From Manihot esculenta (Eukaryota; Streptophyta; Magnoliopsida; Malpighiales; Euphorbiaceae): 64,000 bases of DNA. Below are positions 30,847 through 41,930 of this stretch, one piece after another. The notes beneath the pieces were generated by a model. The model worked only from the letters and a program-made list of their open reading frames with translations. It did not search any database and was not told the DNA's origin. Position 1 is the stretch's first letter. The number at the start of each line of letters is the position of its first letter. The translations under genes were made by a program, and so were the position numbers. The stretch covers positions 8,041,873-8,105,872 of the forward strand of contig NC_035171.2 of assembly GCF_001659605.2 (NCBI RefSeq). Direction: 5' to 3'.

Positions 30847-32982
30847 TGTAACGACCCGGGAATCGGACCGCTACCGGCACTAGGATCCAGATCGACTTAA
30901 GGTCGCCGGGACCCGTAGCAAGCCTAACATACATCCTGTATACCTGTTAAATCCCATACATGATCATACATATACATAAAAACTTTAAACTTTCCATCTA
31001 CCAAGCTTAACCTATGCATGCACCATAATCATGAACATAGAACCCCACACTAGAGCCCTCATCAAATGCTCTAGTAGGGCAACATATCATACATGGATCA
31101 AGCTTGGTTCTCATATATCATCATTAAAAACATTACATAGATCATGTATAAAAAGGGATTAACCATAACACTAGGGTCAAGCACAACACTAATCCTCAAT
31201 ATACATCATGGTACAATACTTTACATTACATTATCTTTCATGTCCACAACTAACTATAACACACTATGCCTTTACTCTTGCTGACCTCCTGGTCTATTCC
31301 GAACCTGCGAACCTGGGGTTAGGCGAAAGGGGTGAGCTATAAGAGCCCAGTGAGCAGAATGATAAAACAGTATATAAAAACAGATGCTCTCATGAAATGC
31401 ATCACATCACAAACAAATCACATCAAGGATGAACTTGTCACCAAAAGCCCTCTATAGGTCCAACTGTGCCAGGGCGTAGAATGGGTCTCTGGTCTTTCCC
31501 TTACTCTGTGCCAGGGGCGTAGAATGGGTCTCACTGGACTTCCATATCGTATCATCGTCATCATATCATATCAAGGGCTAATGGGTCATCCAACATCCAT
31601 CCACATCAACATCATAGTATGCAATGCAACATATTCGTGAGTTCTAATGCAAACAACCTAGTTTATATCATGGTACTCGTGATGCATGAACATGCTCAAA
31701 ATTTATTTACTTTGAAACATAAAGATCCATTCTACTCACCTCAGGCTAACTCTGAACAGACTCTGAAGCAACTATCTCACTGCTGGGGTTCTCGGTTCCT
31801 CGGGTCTGAACCTACACAAGTGGACTCAAATGAGGGACCAAACATACACTAACATGACTCTAAACAACTCCCCAAAAATCCCCTAAAATATCATAAAACA
31901 TGCATGCAAAACAAGCAAAGGAAGGTTGGACAGGGCACCTTTGGCGGCAGATTCGGCGGCCGAATGCCCCCACAGATCCGAAAGTCAGGCACTTTCGGGG
32001 GTAGGTTCAACGGCCGAAAGTCTCCTCCAGAGACGAAAGTCAGGCACCTTCGGCGGCAGGTTCGGCGGCCGAAAGTGCTTGACAGAGCCAAAAGTCCATT
32101 TTTGAGGGCAAGTTTAGGCGGCCAAAGGTTGCTTCCATAGGCAGGTTCGGCAGCCGAAACCACCTTCGACTGCCGAACCTGGGTTCCCTAGAAAGGCAGA
32201 ACCCGATTCCACCTCATGCAATCTGCCTCCAAAACCTCCCACACTCACATCCAACACTTCCAAAATATACACAACTCATACAATAAGCATAATGGGGCAT
32301 AAAACTAACCTAAACCCCAACAAACAACAACATGGCAACACATAACAACACACATTACCCATAAAACTAACATAAACCCTAACCTTTAAAATCTACCCCT
32401 ATACATGCATCACATTCCCTTAAAACCTTTCAAAACTTACTTAAAATATAAAAGAAAGGTAGGATCTCCACTTACCTCTTGAAGATCGAGAGGAGAGGCG
32501 ATCCAAACTTAGAGATGGGAGAAATCAAGCTCCTTGGGTCTCCAAGCTCCAAAACTTGATCTTTAGCTCAACAACTTCAAAACCAAGTTAAAACTTGTTA
32601 AAAACTTGAAAGATTTGAAGGAAAACATCAAAACTAACAATGGGAGGACATGGACTCACCTTTGCCCGAAAATGGGGAAGAAAACTCGCCCATTTTCGGA
32701 CATGGGGCCTTTTATAGGTGGCTGGCCAGACCACCTTCGCAGGCCAAAGGTGCTCCCTAAACCCCACCATGTTCGGCAGCCGAACATGAGGTTCGGCGGC
32801 CGAACCTGGATTTCCCTCCTTGGTACTTTTCTTTCAAAAACTCAATTTCTTTCTTCTTTAAAATCATAAATACATGTAAAAACATTTTAGAAAAACATAT
32901 TTTACCCTTCTAGAGACTTTCGACATCCGAGATTCAACCGGACGGTAGGAATTCCGATGCCGGAGTCTAGCCGGGTATTACA
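30847..32982 (-). repeat. Element B 5' LTR (about 2.1 kb)
   Basis: Read on the - strand it starts TGTAATACCCGGC and ends GGGTCGTTACA, like element A's LTR but inverted. A TATA box (TATAAAAGG) is at 32708-32716 on the - strand. Palindromic TTCGGCGGCCGAA motifs occur at 32769-32806 and 31940-32180. Same family as the element A LTR, although the two are not identical. Confidence 0.85.
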
Positions 32983-33020
32983 TCCTTCCCCCCTTAAGAA
33001 CATTCGTCCCCGAATTATTT
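32983..33020 (-). other. Polypurine-tract remnant on the outer side of the element B LTR
   Basis: On the - strand: 'attcggggacgaatgttctt' then 'aagggggggaaggatg' directly before the LTR. This is what normally precedes a 3' LTR, yet here it lies outside a 5' LTR. The LTR was therefore shared by two head-to-tail copies, or results from recombination between two elements. Confidence 0.7.
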
Positions 33021-33626
33021 TTTATGTTTTCTTAAGAACATGGGTTGTTTATTTTCTTATTCTTTTTCATGTTTTCTTCCCTTCCTTTTGTCATCATTTT
33101 CTTCTTGGCTTTTGTGGTTGTTCTACTGATTAAAATTACAAAATTTCTCTTCCACTGTGATCTAGTAAGTCTATGTTTCTGGTCTTTACTCTTTAGTTTA
33201 CCTATTGTGGCTTGATTTATCTTTAATTTGCGAAATTTCTGAAAATTTTCTTACAAAACTTTTGTTATATTTTTGTATTTACTCAATTCATTACCATTGT
33301 TATTCCTTTTAAAATGCAATGCTGTCTTTTTTTTTTTTTGTCATGTACTTTTGGCCTAGACTTTTTGTTGGTCGTAAGTTGCTGCTAAATGTGTGCAAGG
33401 AGATATTTCAAATACATTTGGTTCTTATGGTATGGTGTATTGGATGCATGACAAAATTTTATATGCTCAATGTCCTTGCTTTTGTTTCTTTGGATGCTTC
33501 TTCTCTAATATGATTATCAGAAAAAGACGAGAAGCATCTTAAATTGAATCATGTCTCCAGAATTATATATGGAGTTATATGTACGACATACTGTAAGTTT
33601 ATTTCTATTAAGATTTATGCAGCTTT
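33021..33626. other. Host DNA left of element C, no gene recognised
   Basis: Moderately AT-rich. It contains a short coding-like stretch near 33320-33590 that ends with a good donor-like GTAAGT at 33592. I do not recognise any protein. The sequence is interrupted by element C after ATATG at 33627-33631 and continues at 47523. Confidence 0.5.
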
Positions 33627-33631
33627 ATATG
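33627..33631 (+). other. Target site duplication of element C (left)
   Basis: ATATG, repeated at 47518-47522 just after the 3' LTR. Five bases is the normal length for Ty3/gypsy integration. Confidence 0.8.
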
Positions 33632-34160
33632 TGATCAAGCATAATTTAGCCACATTTTTATTATCTTTATTATTGTTTATTTACACATTATTTAGCTTAA
33701 TTTATGGTTTTTACCTTGTTTTTACAGAAAAGGAAGAAATTGAAAAAATGGAGAAAAAGTGCAGAAAATAACAGGAAAGTGATTGGGTCAGTTATTTGCC
33801 CAAATCACTCGCAGAGACAGAAAACTGAAATTGGACAGACTTGCAGAAAGCGATCGGGGCAGATAGACCAAGTGATTTGCCCAAATCACCGCCCCGATCA
33901 CACTGACAGCAGAAATTTACAGCAGAGGCGGGAAAAGAGCAGAAAATCCAAATTCAAAGAAAAGAAGTCCAAGTCCACTTCAAACACCACAAGATCAGTC
34001 CCAAGAGCCACGCCCTTCACTTAGAGAGTTCCATTCTCAATCAAATACAAAATCCAAAGAGGAATCAAAGACTACAAAGAAGACCAAATCAAATTGAGAT
34101 TCCAAAACCCTAATCAAATTGGAATTGGGATTCTCCAGCTCACATTTAATCAAATTGCAT
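33632..34160 (+). repeat. Element C 5' LTR, left part
   Basis: Starts TGATCAAGCATAATTTAGCC, as does the 3' LTR at 46105. It matches that LTR up to 'gggattctccagct' (34140), then skips 360 bases present at 46614-46973 in the 3' LTR, resuming with 'cacatttaatcaaattgcat'. The missing segment includes the TATA box, so this LTR has lost its core promoter. Element D is inserted at 34161. Confidence 0.88.
34156..34160 (+). other. Target site duplication of element D (left)
   Basis: TGCAT, repeated at 41349-41353. The undisturbed site with one TGCAT is visible in element C's 3' LTR at 46989-46993, which proves the insertion point. Confidence 0.92.
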
Positions 34161-36695
34161 TGTAACAGCCCGGACACCGATACCCCTCTGTAACGGCTCC
34201 AAACTGCTCGGCGCTAGGATCCAGATCGGCTTAAGGCCGCCTAGACCCGTAGCAAGCCTGCTACTGAACTCTGGGTACCTGCTCAATCCCATACATGATC
34301 CAACAACTGGAAAACTTTTCTGAAAGACTACCAGACTTAACTTAAAAACCACTCAGATATACTAATCTGAAATAGCCCTTAGGGCTATCTGTAATACACC
34401 AGTGACACGTTACCAAGTAACCTCCATGCACTATGCGCTGTGTCATAGAACCCACTCTATAAGGGTCAGCATATCATAAGTTACCTTGGCTACCATAGAG
34501 TCACAGGAATCAAACCTGGTCTTCTCTATTGGCCTCTCTATGGATCACAGGAATCAAACCTGGTCTTTCCTTCGCACTGGTCTTGGGTCAAAGGAAGTAA
34601 TCCCTGTCTTCCCTCACAGTTATAATTCACTGGGTTTTCGAAACACAACATTTAGTAAGCCTGGTTTGACTCATTTCTCATCAAGAAACTAAAAACAGGA
34701 TACATGCATATACAAGGGATTCAGCACACACTGGGCAAAGCACAACTCTAGACATTATCTCATTATACTCTATCTCTTTACCACAAGCTCTTTCCATGCA
34801 TAACCTGTATACACAGTATGTCCATACATCATGTCCACAACTATACTATACAAACATACATAACATACCATATCATCCTTAATCTTTACATCATCTTGCC
34901 TAAACATATACATCAAGCTTCTTCGATACATATACATGCCACATACTACTCTATCAAAACTTAGCTATGCTATTACAGCCAAACACGGCAACCCATGCTT
35001 AACCTCTGCTCTCCCATAGCTCACTCTGCTGAACTCTGGCCCTGCAAAACTAGGGTTAAGGGAATGGGATGAGCTATAAAGCCCAGTGAGTAGAAACACT
35101 GAAAAACAGTTCATTAAATACACTCGGTCATGAAATGCATCACAACACAACTAGTCCATATCTTGGATTAGACATGACCTCAAAACTCCCTCGACGGGCT
35201 ATTGATGTCGCCTTGGTCCAATCCGCATAAACAATGATAATGCAATGCACCATCTTCGTGATTCTAATGCAATCACCCTAATACATATCATGGCATCCAT
35301 GATGCATGAACTATGCTCAAACATTCTGTTATTTTATTCTAAAATAGTATGTTTAGTTCTACTCACCTCTGCTCCTCTGGCAGAAACTGTACTGACTCTG
35401 CAACTGCTAATCCTGACGACCTCCCTGAACTGTCGGGTCCACTCCTACACAAATGGACTCGAATGAGGTGTCAAACAATGCTAACATAACTCTAACACAA
35501 CTCCCTACACACCTTCCCAAAAACCCCCTAAAAGATCCTAGAACAATCATGCAAAGCAGGCAAAAGAAGGCTGGACAGGACACGTTCGGCGGCAGGTTCG
35601 GCGGCCGAATGTCCTCTCCAGAGACGAAACTCGCCTACTTTCGGCGGCCGAATCTCCTCTTTCGGCGGCCGAAGCCTTCGGGGGTAAGGTTCGGGGCCAA
35701 ACCATACTCCAGAGACGAAAGTCTCCAACCTTCGGCGGCACTTTCGGCGGCCGAACCTTCCCTCCAGAGACGCAAGTCCAATCCTTCGGGGGCAGGTTGA
35801 GGCAGCCGAAACCACCTCCTCACCACGTTCGGCGGCCGAACCTTCTTTCGGCGGCCGAAGCTGGGTTCTCCAGTTAGGCAGAACCTCGCTCACTTCATGC
35901 TCAACTCCCCCAAACCTCACTCAACATACATCTCAACACACATAACAAGCATATACTCAACTATATGCACAAAGGGGTCCAAAACTACCTAAAAACCCCA
36001 ACAAACAACACCCATAACACATAAACATACTCATGCATAAAAACCCTCAAAAACCTCCTTTTACACCTCACCATGCAACTCTTCCCTTTCCCTCCATAAA
36101 ACGTGCTGAAAACACTAGAAAACATAAGGATCAACACTTACCTCTTGGCTGGTGTGATCCTAGCTTCAAAACATGGAGAAACCAAGCTCCTCAAGCTTCA
36201 AGCTCCACCACTTCCTCTTTTTACTCAAAACCTTCAAACCCAAGTGAAAACTCATGAAAACCTTACACTATGGAGGAAAACATCATGAAAACATCCAAGG
36301 AGAACCTAAACCCCACCTTGACCACAAAGAGAGCTTCCAGCACCCTCCATGGCCAGTCAACGGGGCTTAAATAGGTGGCCAACCGCCCTTCCTTCGGCTG
36401 CCGAAACTGCATGCAAAACCATGCAACGTTCGGCGGCCTAACGTGAAGTTTCGGAAGCCGAACCTATAGCACTTTCGGCGGCCGAACATGACCTTCGGCG
36501 GCCGAACCTGCATTCTGCCTCCTTGGTCTTTTCTCTTCAAAACACATTCCCTTGCCTTTCAAAACCGGAAAACACTTAAAATATAACCTTGCTAAAACCT
36601 TGTAAAACCTTCAGTGTCCCGTGCAAAATGAATCCGACATCCGAGATTCCACCGGACGGTAGGAATTCCGATGCCTGAACGAGCCGGGTATTACA
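34161..36695 (-). repeat. Element D 3' LTR
   Basis: On the - strand it starts TGTAATACCCGGCTC and ends GGGCTGTTACA. TATA-like TATTTAAG lies at 36366-36373. Palindromic TTCGGCGGCCGAA motifs occur at 36390-36510 (upstream of the TATA in element orientation) and at 35580-35860 (downstream). The predicted small open frames on both strands are by-products of the GC-rich motif array. Confidence 0.9.
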
Positions 36696-36730
36696 ATCTA
36701 CCCCCCTTATAACAACATTCGTCCCCGAAT
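36696..36730 (-). other. Element D polypurine tract region
   Basis: - strand 'acattcggggacgaatgttg' followed by 'ttataaggggggtagat', directly before the 3' LTR. Confidence 0.8.
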
Positions 36731-37199
36731 GTTTAAAACAAAACAAACAAAAAATCAGGCAAGTAAAGCCTAACACTTCTCTTCAAAAAGAGACTTGCCG
36801 AAACTCTACGTTCCTGATCTGAGTCCATACTCCAACCTTAGTCTCCTAATAGTTTTCTGAACTCCACAGCTTTCGCTGCGCTACTCTGATCCTTACTCTT
36901 CACTTTTCATCTGAACTAAACTAATCTCTTTGTGCAACTCTCACTAGGACTACGAATCTGTAACAATCAAAACTTAAGGAATCATCCTTCGTTTCCCACA
37001 ACAGCACTGGAAACATTCCAGGGTGAAGTACTAAGTCAGATAAAACCTTATCTACCCCAACTTTCCACTATTCTGATAACTCTTAGCTCTCTCTGCAGGT
37101 GCCATTCTGTAGGGAAAGGAAAGAAAGAATTGGTTCTGCGTCCAGATACCATTTTCACTCCCCTCTCACATTTCCTAACAGATGGTAAACCTGACAGGC

Positions 37200-37760
37200 T
37201 ACTCGTACCCACTAGCAATGGCATTGAGGCTGAGTCCCTATCCTGACAAACTTACTCACAAGAGCTAAAACAACCCTCTGATAACCTTTCCTGAATAACT
37301 GTGAGCCTGTAGGGTTGACATCCACTTCGAGGCACCTCTATACACTGTTCTTCTAACGGCCTACCACCGATCCATCCGATACCCTGAACTCTCCTACCTT
37401 GTCGCTGCTGACACAGGTAGTACTGTGAGTAACTAGCCAATCCGCCCTAGAATGACATCACACAATCAACTCTAGAACCATAAGGTCAGCTGGATCGCAT
37501 CTACTCACCACAAACTCTAAACTGCACTGACTGACTCTGCTTCAGATGGATCATACACTTAGGTCCACTGACCCAAGAAACACACTCTAAGCCCAGAAGT
37601 CATCAAACCCATCCTACCAACAGCTCACAACAACAAGGAAAGCGAAACACTGGGGTCCAACACAAACAGCATACACATCCGAATACTTACACACGAACGT
37701 ACCTAACGTCGCCGTATTCGATGTGTTAGCCTCCTAGAAAGTCAGGATGAAGATCCACGC
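37200..37760 (-). pseudogene. Element D: decayed protease region
   Basis: Short frames on the - strand resemble parts of element B's protease in changing frames, for example 'MASYSQYYLCQQRQG' (37440 downward) against 'DWLSTHDATLDYRDK' at the same place. The similarity is mainly at DNA level ('tgaactctcctaccttgtc', 'agccaatccgccctagaatg'). Multiple stops and indels mean no function. Confidence 0.6.
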
Positions 37761-37962
37761 TAAAGCTCATGGAACTTCCCTCGGGACTCTTTCCAGCAAA
37801 GACTGACCCTTTTTTTCTGCCTCAACTACCACCCAATCTCAGCACTGGCTCTAACCTCTTTCTGTACTTATTCTTACTCTTATGTCTGCTTTTATGCTCG
37901 ATCTTACTTACTTTTATCACATAACTGATATCCTTCTACAGTTCACTCAAACACATATCAGA

Positions 37963-38526
37963 TCACTCACTCATGAGCATACCTGGCACAGAGGTGTCAG
38001 ATGTGTCAGCCTCTCCTCCTTGCCTATCAGCCTGAGCTGCTCTATCTGTCGCTGCTCCCTGCGACTGCACCAACTGGGGCGCAAAAGGACACTCACGCAT
38101 CACATGTCCCTCCTGTCCACACCTATAACATCCTGTCGTACCAACAAGACAAACTCCCTTATGCAACCTTCCACACCTCAAACATTTTGCTCTGCCTCTA
38201 CCAGAACTTGTACCAACATCATAACCTAGACTCTTAGTTTTCTTTGACCGTCTCAAGCCTCTAACCTTTTTCTTACTGGTTCTCCCCCACATCACTCCTT
38301 TTGAGGTAGCTGTTCTCCAAGTGGAGGGTTCATTCTCTCCTATCCTAGAGTCCTTGGTCTGAGCATCCTCTAAAGCCTCTTCATTCAAATTCACTTGTAT
38401 ACCTACATCCTTTCTTTGCACATCTCCTCCTGTCTCTCTCCTGTTTCCTGACATTCTTCCTAGATCTATTCCTTCTCTAATCTCTTCAGACGGATCTGAT
38501 TCCACAAGGTAACCAGCACCACTCAT
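37963..38526 (-). pseudogene. Element D: gag remnant with zinc knuckle but no capsid
   Basis: A frame of about 187 codons from the Met of 'MSGAGYLVESDPSEE' (38526) to the stop at 37963. It has a charged N-terminal part joined directly to a basic linker and a CCHC zinc knuckle ('CYRCGQEGHVMREC') with the same 'CLRCGRLHKGVC' lead-in as element B. The capsid domain present in element B (30011-29631) is missing entirely. The frame is still open, so a small nucleic-acid-binding protein could be made. Whether it helps packaging is speculation. Confidence 0.7.
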
Positions 38527-38801
38527 CTTAGCTCTCCTGAAGAACAACACACAAGAAACAATCATTAGCACACATAGAGTTCATATGAAAACACATGAAC
38601 CTACAAAATGTATACATGCACAACATTCATGGCATATCACATCATCCTCAAAACACACCTTAACTGTCTTATCCTAGTGGACATGAGTTTACTTATTGTG
38701 CTTGCCTTCCTAGAACATCTAAACCAACCTCTTTCCGATGTGGGATATCTCTACTCCTTGAGAAAACATGCTCAACACACCGTACTTAAGAGGTCCTATG
38801 C

Positions 38802-38813
38802 TCTGATACCATC
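38802..38813 (-). other. Element D primer binding site (initiator Met tRNA)
   Basis: - strand 'GATGGTATCAGAGCATAGG' next to the LTR end contains TGGTATCAGAGC, the usual initiator-Met-tRNA primer site. Confidence 0.85.
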
Positions 38814-41348
38814 TGTAACAGCCCGGACACCGATACCCCTCTGTAACGGCTCCAAACTGCTCGGCTCTAGGATCCAGATCGGCTTAAGGCCGCCTAGACC
38901 CGTAGCAAGCCTGCTACTGAACTCTGGGTACCTGCTCAATCCCATACATGATCCAACAACTGGAAAACTTTTCTGAAAGACTACCAGACTTAACTTAAAA
39001 ACCACTCAGATATACTAATCTGAAATAGCCCTTAGGGCTATCTGTAATACACCAGTGACACGTTACCAAGTAACCTCCATGCACTATGCGCTGTGTCATA
39101 GAACCCACTCTATAAGGGTCAGCATATCATAAGTTACCTTGGCTACCATAGAGTCACAGGAATCAAACCTGGTCTTCTCTATTGGCCTCTCTATGGATCA
39201 CAGGAATCAAACCTGGTCTTTCCTTCGCACTGGTCTTGGGTCAAAGGAAGTAATCCCTGTCTTCCCTCACAGTTATAATTCACTGGGTTTTCGAAACACA
39301 ACATTTAGTAAGCCTGGTTTGACTCATTTCTCATCAAGAAACTAAAAACAGGATACATGCATATACAAGGGATTCAGCACACACTGGGCAAAGCACAACT
39401 CTAGACATTATCTCATTATACTCTATCTCTTTACCACAAGCTCTTTCCATGCATAACCTGTATACACAGTATGTCCATACATCATGTCCACAACTATACT
39501 ATACAAACATACATAACATACCATATCATCCTTAATCTTTACATCATCTTGCCTAAACATATACATCAAGCTTCTTCGATACATATACATGCCACATACT
39601 ACTCTATCAAAACTTAGCTATGCTATTACAGCCAAACACGGCAACCCATGCTTAACCTCTGCTCTCCCATAGCTCACTCTGCTGGACTCTGGCCCTGCAA
39701 AACTAGGGTTAAGGGAATGGGATGAGCTATAAAGCCCAGTGAGTAGAAACACTGAAAAACAGTTCATTAAATACACTCGGTCATGAAATGCATCACAACA
39801 CAACTAGTCCATATCTTGGATTAGACATGACCTCAAAACTCCCTCGACGGGCTATTGATGTCGCCTTGGTCCAATCCGCATAAACAATGATAATGCAATG
39901 CACCATCTTCGTGATTCTAATGCAATCACCCTAATACATATCATGGCATCCATGATGCATGAACTATGCTCAAACATTCTGTTATTTTATTCTAAAATAG
40001 TATGTTTAGTTCTACTCACCTCTGCTCCTCTGGCAGAAACTGTACTGACTCTGCAACTGCTAATCCTGACGACCTCCCTGAACTGTCGGGTCCACTCCTA
40101 CACAAATGGACTCGAATGAGGTGTCAAACAATGCTAACATAACTCTAACACAACTCCCTACACACCTTCCCAAAAACCCCCTAAAAGATCCTAGAACAAT
40201 CATGCAAAGCAGGCAAAAGAAGGCTGGACAGGACACGTTCGGCGGCAGGTTCGGCGGCCGAATGTCCTCTCCAGAGACGAAACTCGCCTACTTTCGGCGG
40301 CCGAATCTCCTCTTTCGGCGGCCGAAGCCTTCGGGGGTAAGGTTCGGGGCCAAACCATACTCCAGAGACGAAAGTCTCCAACCTTCGGCGGCACTTTCGG
40401 CGGCCGAACCTTCCCTCCAGAGACACAAGTCCAATCCTTCGGGGGCAGGTTGAGGCAGCCGAAACCACCTCCTCACCACGTTCGGCGGCCGAACCTTCTT
40501 TCGGCGGCCGAAGCTGGGTTCTCCAGTTAGGCAGAACCTCGCTCACTTCATGCTCAACTCCCCCAAACCTCACTCAACATACATCTCAACACACATAACA
40601 AGCATATACTCAACTATATGCACAAAGGGGTCCAAAACTACCTAAAAACCCCAACAAACAACACCCATAACACATAAACATACTCATGCATAAAAACCCT
40701 CAAAAACCTCCTTTTACACCTCACCATGCAACTCTTCCCTTTCCCTCCATAAAACGTGCTGAAAACACTAGAAAACATAAGGATCAACACTTACCTCTTG
40801 GCTGGTGTGATCCTAGCTTCAAAACATGGAGAAACCAAGCTCCTCAAGCTTCAAGCTCCACCACTTCCTCTTTTTACTCAAAACCTTCAAACCCAAGTGA
40901 AAACTCATGAAAACCTTACACTATGGAGGAAAACATCATGAAAACATCCAAGGAGAACCTAAACCCCACCTTGACCACAAAGAGAGCTTCCAGCACCCTC
41001 CATGGCCAGTCAACGGGGCTTAAATAGGTGGCCAACCGCCCTTCCTTCGGCTGCCGAAACTGCATGCAAAACCATGCAACGTTCGGCGGCCTAACGTGAA
41101 GTTTCGGAAGCCGAACCTATAGCACTTTCGGCGGCCGAACATGACCTTCGGCGGCCGAACCTGCATTCTGCCTCCTTGGTCTTTTCTCTTCAAAACACAT
41201 TCCCTTGCCTTTCAAAACCGGAAAACACTTAAAACATAACCTTGCTAAAACCTTGTAAAACCTTCAGTGTCCCGTGCAAAACGAATCCGACATCCGAGAT
41301 TCCACCGGACGGTAGGAATTCCGATGCCTGAACGAGCCGGGTATTACA
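38814..41348 (-). repeat. Element D 5' LTR
   Basis: Same length as 34161-36695 and nearly the same sequence. TATA-like box at 41019-41026 (- strand). Motif clusters lie at 41045-41160 and 40235-40510. Confidence 0.92.
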
Positions 41349-41878
41349 TGCATAGTCTAAACTTGACCACGCGGTTAGTAAGGATAGAATTGGGTTTCTC
41401 TAAGTCTTAATGCAGTCAATAGTTGTTCGATGCTACAATGCTCCAAGGACGTTCCTTGGCAACTTGTTGATTAGTGTTTGATTAGCGAACGTTTCCTAAT
41501 CAAACTAGAACTAAGGAGGAATTTGGTTGTGAGAAGCGTCTTCCATAACCAAAACCAATTTATTGAAATAAAATAGGAGTCCTAAATAATCAATGATCAA
41601 TTCTGAACAAATTGAATAGACTCATACTTCAACTAGAATTCTTTTTCCCATTGAAATTCTCATCTCTTTAAATTATTGCTTTCTTTTGCTATTTAATTTT
41701 AATACATCATCATCAAAACAAAACCCCCCTCTTTTATTTACTTGCTATTTGCCTAGTCATTATTAGGAAAATCTTTGGTGTCAATTCCCTGTGGTTCGAC
41801 CCTATTGCCACTATCTACAAATTTATTTTGTTGGTTGATAATAGGTTTATTTTTAACGGCTTCGACAACCGCCTATCA
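41349..41878 (+). repeat. Element C 5' LTR, right part
   Basis: Begins with the duplicated TGCAT (41349-41353) and continues 'agtctaaacttgaccacg' as in the 3' LTR at 46994. It ends CCTATCA at 41878. Confidence 0.9.
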
Positions 41879-41883
41879 AAAAT

Positions 41884-41901
41884 TGGCGCCGTTGCCGGGG
41901 A
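41884..41901 (+). other. Element C primer binding site (Asp tRNA)
   Basis: TGGCGCCGTTGCCGGGGA, complementary to the 3' end of plant tRNA-Asp, starts five bases after the LTR end. This primer type is common in Athila/Tat lineage elements and differs from the Met-tRNA site of elements B and D. Confidence 0.88.
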
Positions 41902-41930
41902 ATTGATTTAAACTAACGTATTTTCCCTTT

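Larger units (their letters stand above)
34161..41348 (-). mobile_element. Element D: young non-autonomous Ty3/gypsy element (7,188 bp)
   Basis: Oriented on the - strand: 5' LTR 38814-41348, initiator-Met-tRNA primer site 38802-38813, 2.1 kb interior with a gag remnant and a protease relic, polypurine tract near 36700, 3' LTR 34161-36695. The two LTRs have equal length (2535 bp) and I count only about five differences, so it inserted recently. It lies in element C's LTR with a perfect 5-bp target duplication. With no RT or integrase it must have been mobilised in trans. LTR ends (TGTAATACCC...TTACA) and promoter motifs link it to elements A and B. Confidence 0.93.

Noticed and set aside
34146..34352. 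- strand frame duplicated at 38796-39005 and other paired frames in the element D LTRs
   Set aside because: Paired occurrence reflects the two LTRs. Frames cross LTR borders and include the primer site, so they are not genes.
35580..35860. Regularly spaced palindromic repeats resembling a CRISPR array
   Set aside because: The genome is eukaryotic, spacers are themselves repetitive, spacing is irregular, and the pattern lies inside LTRs.
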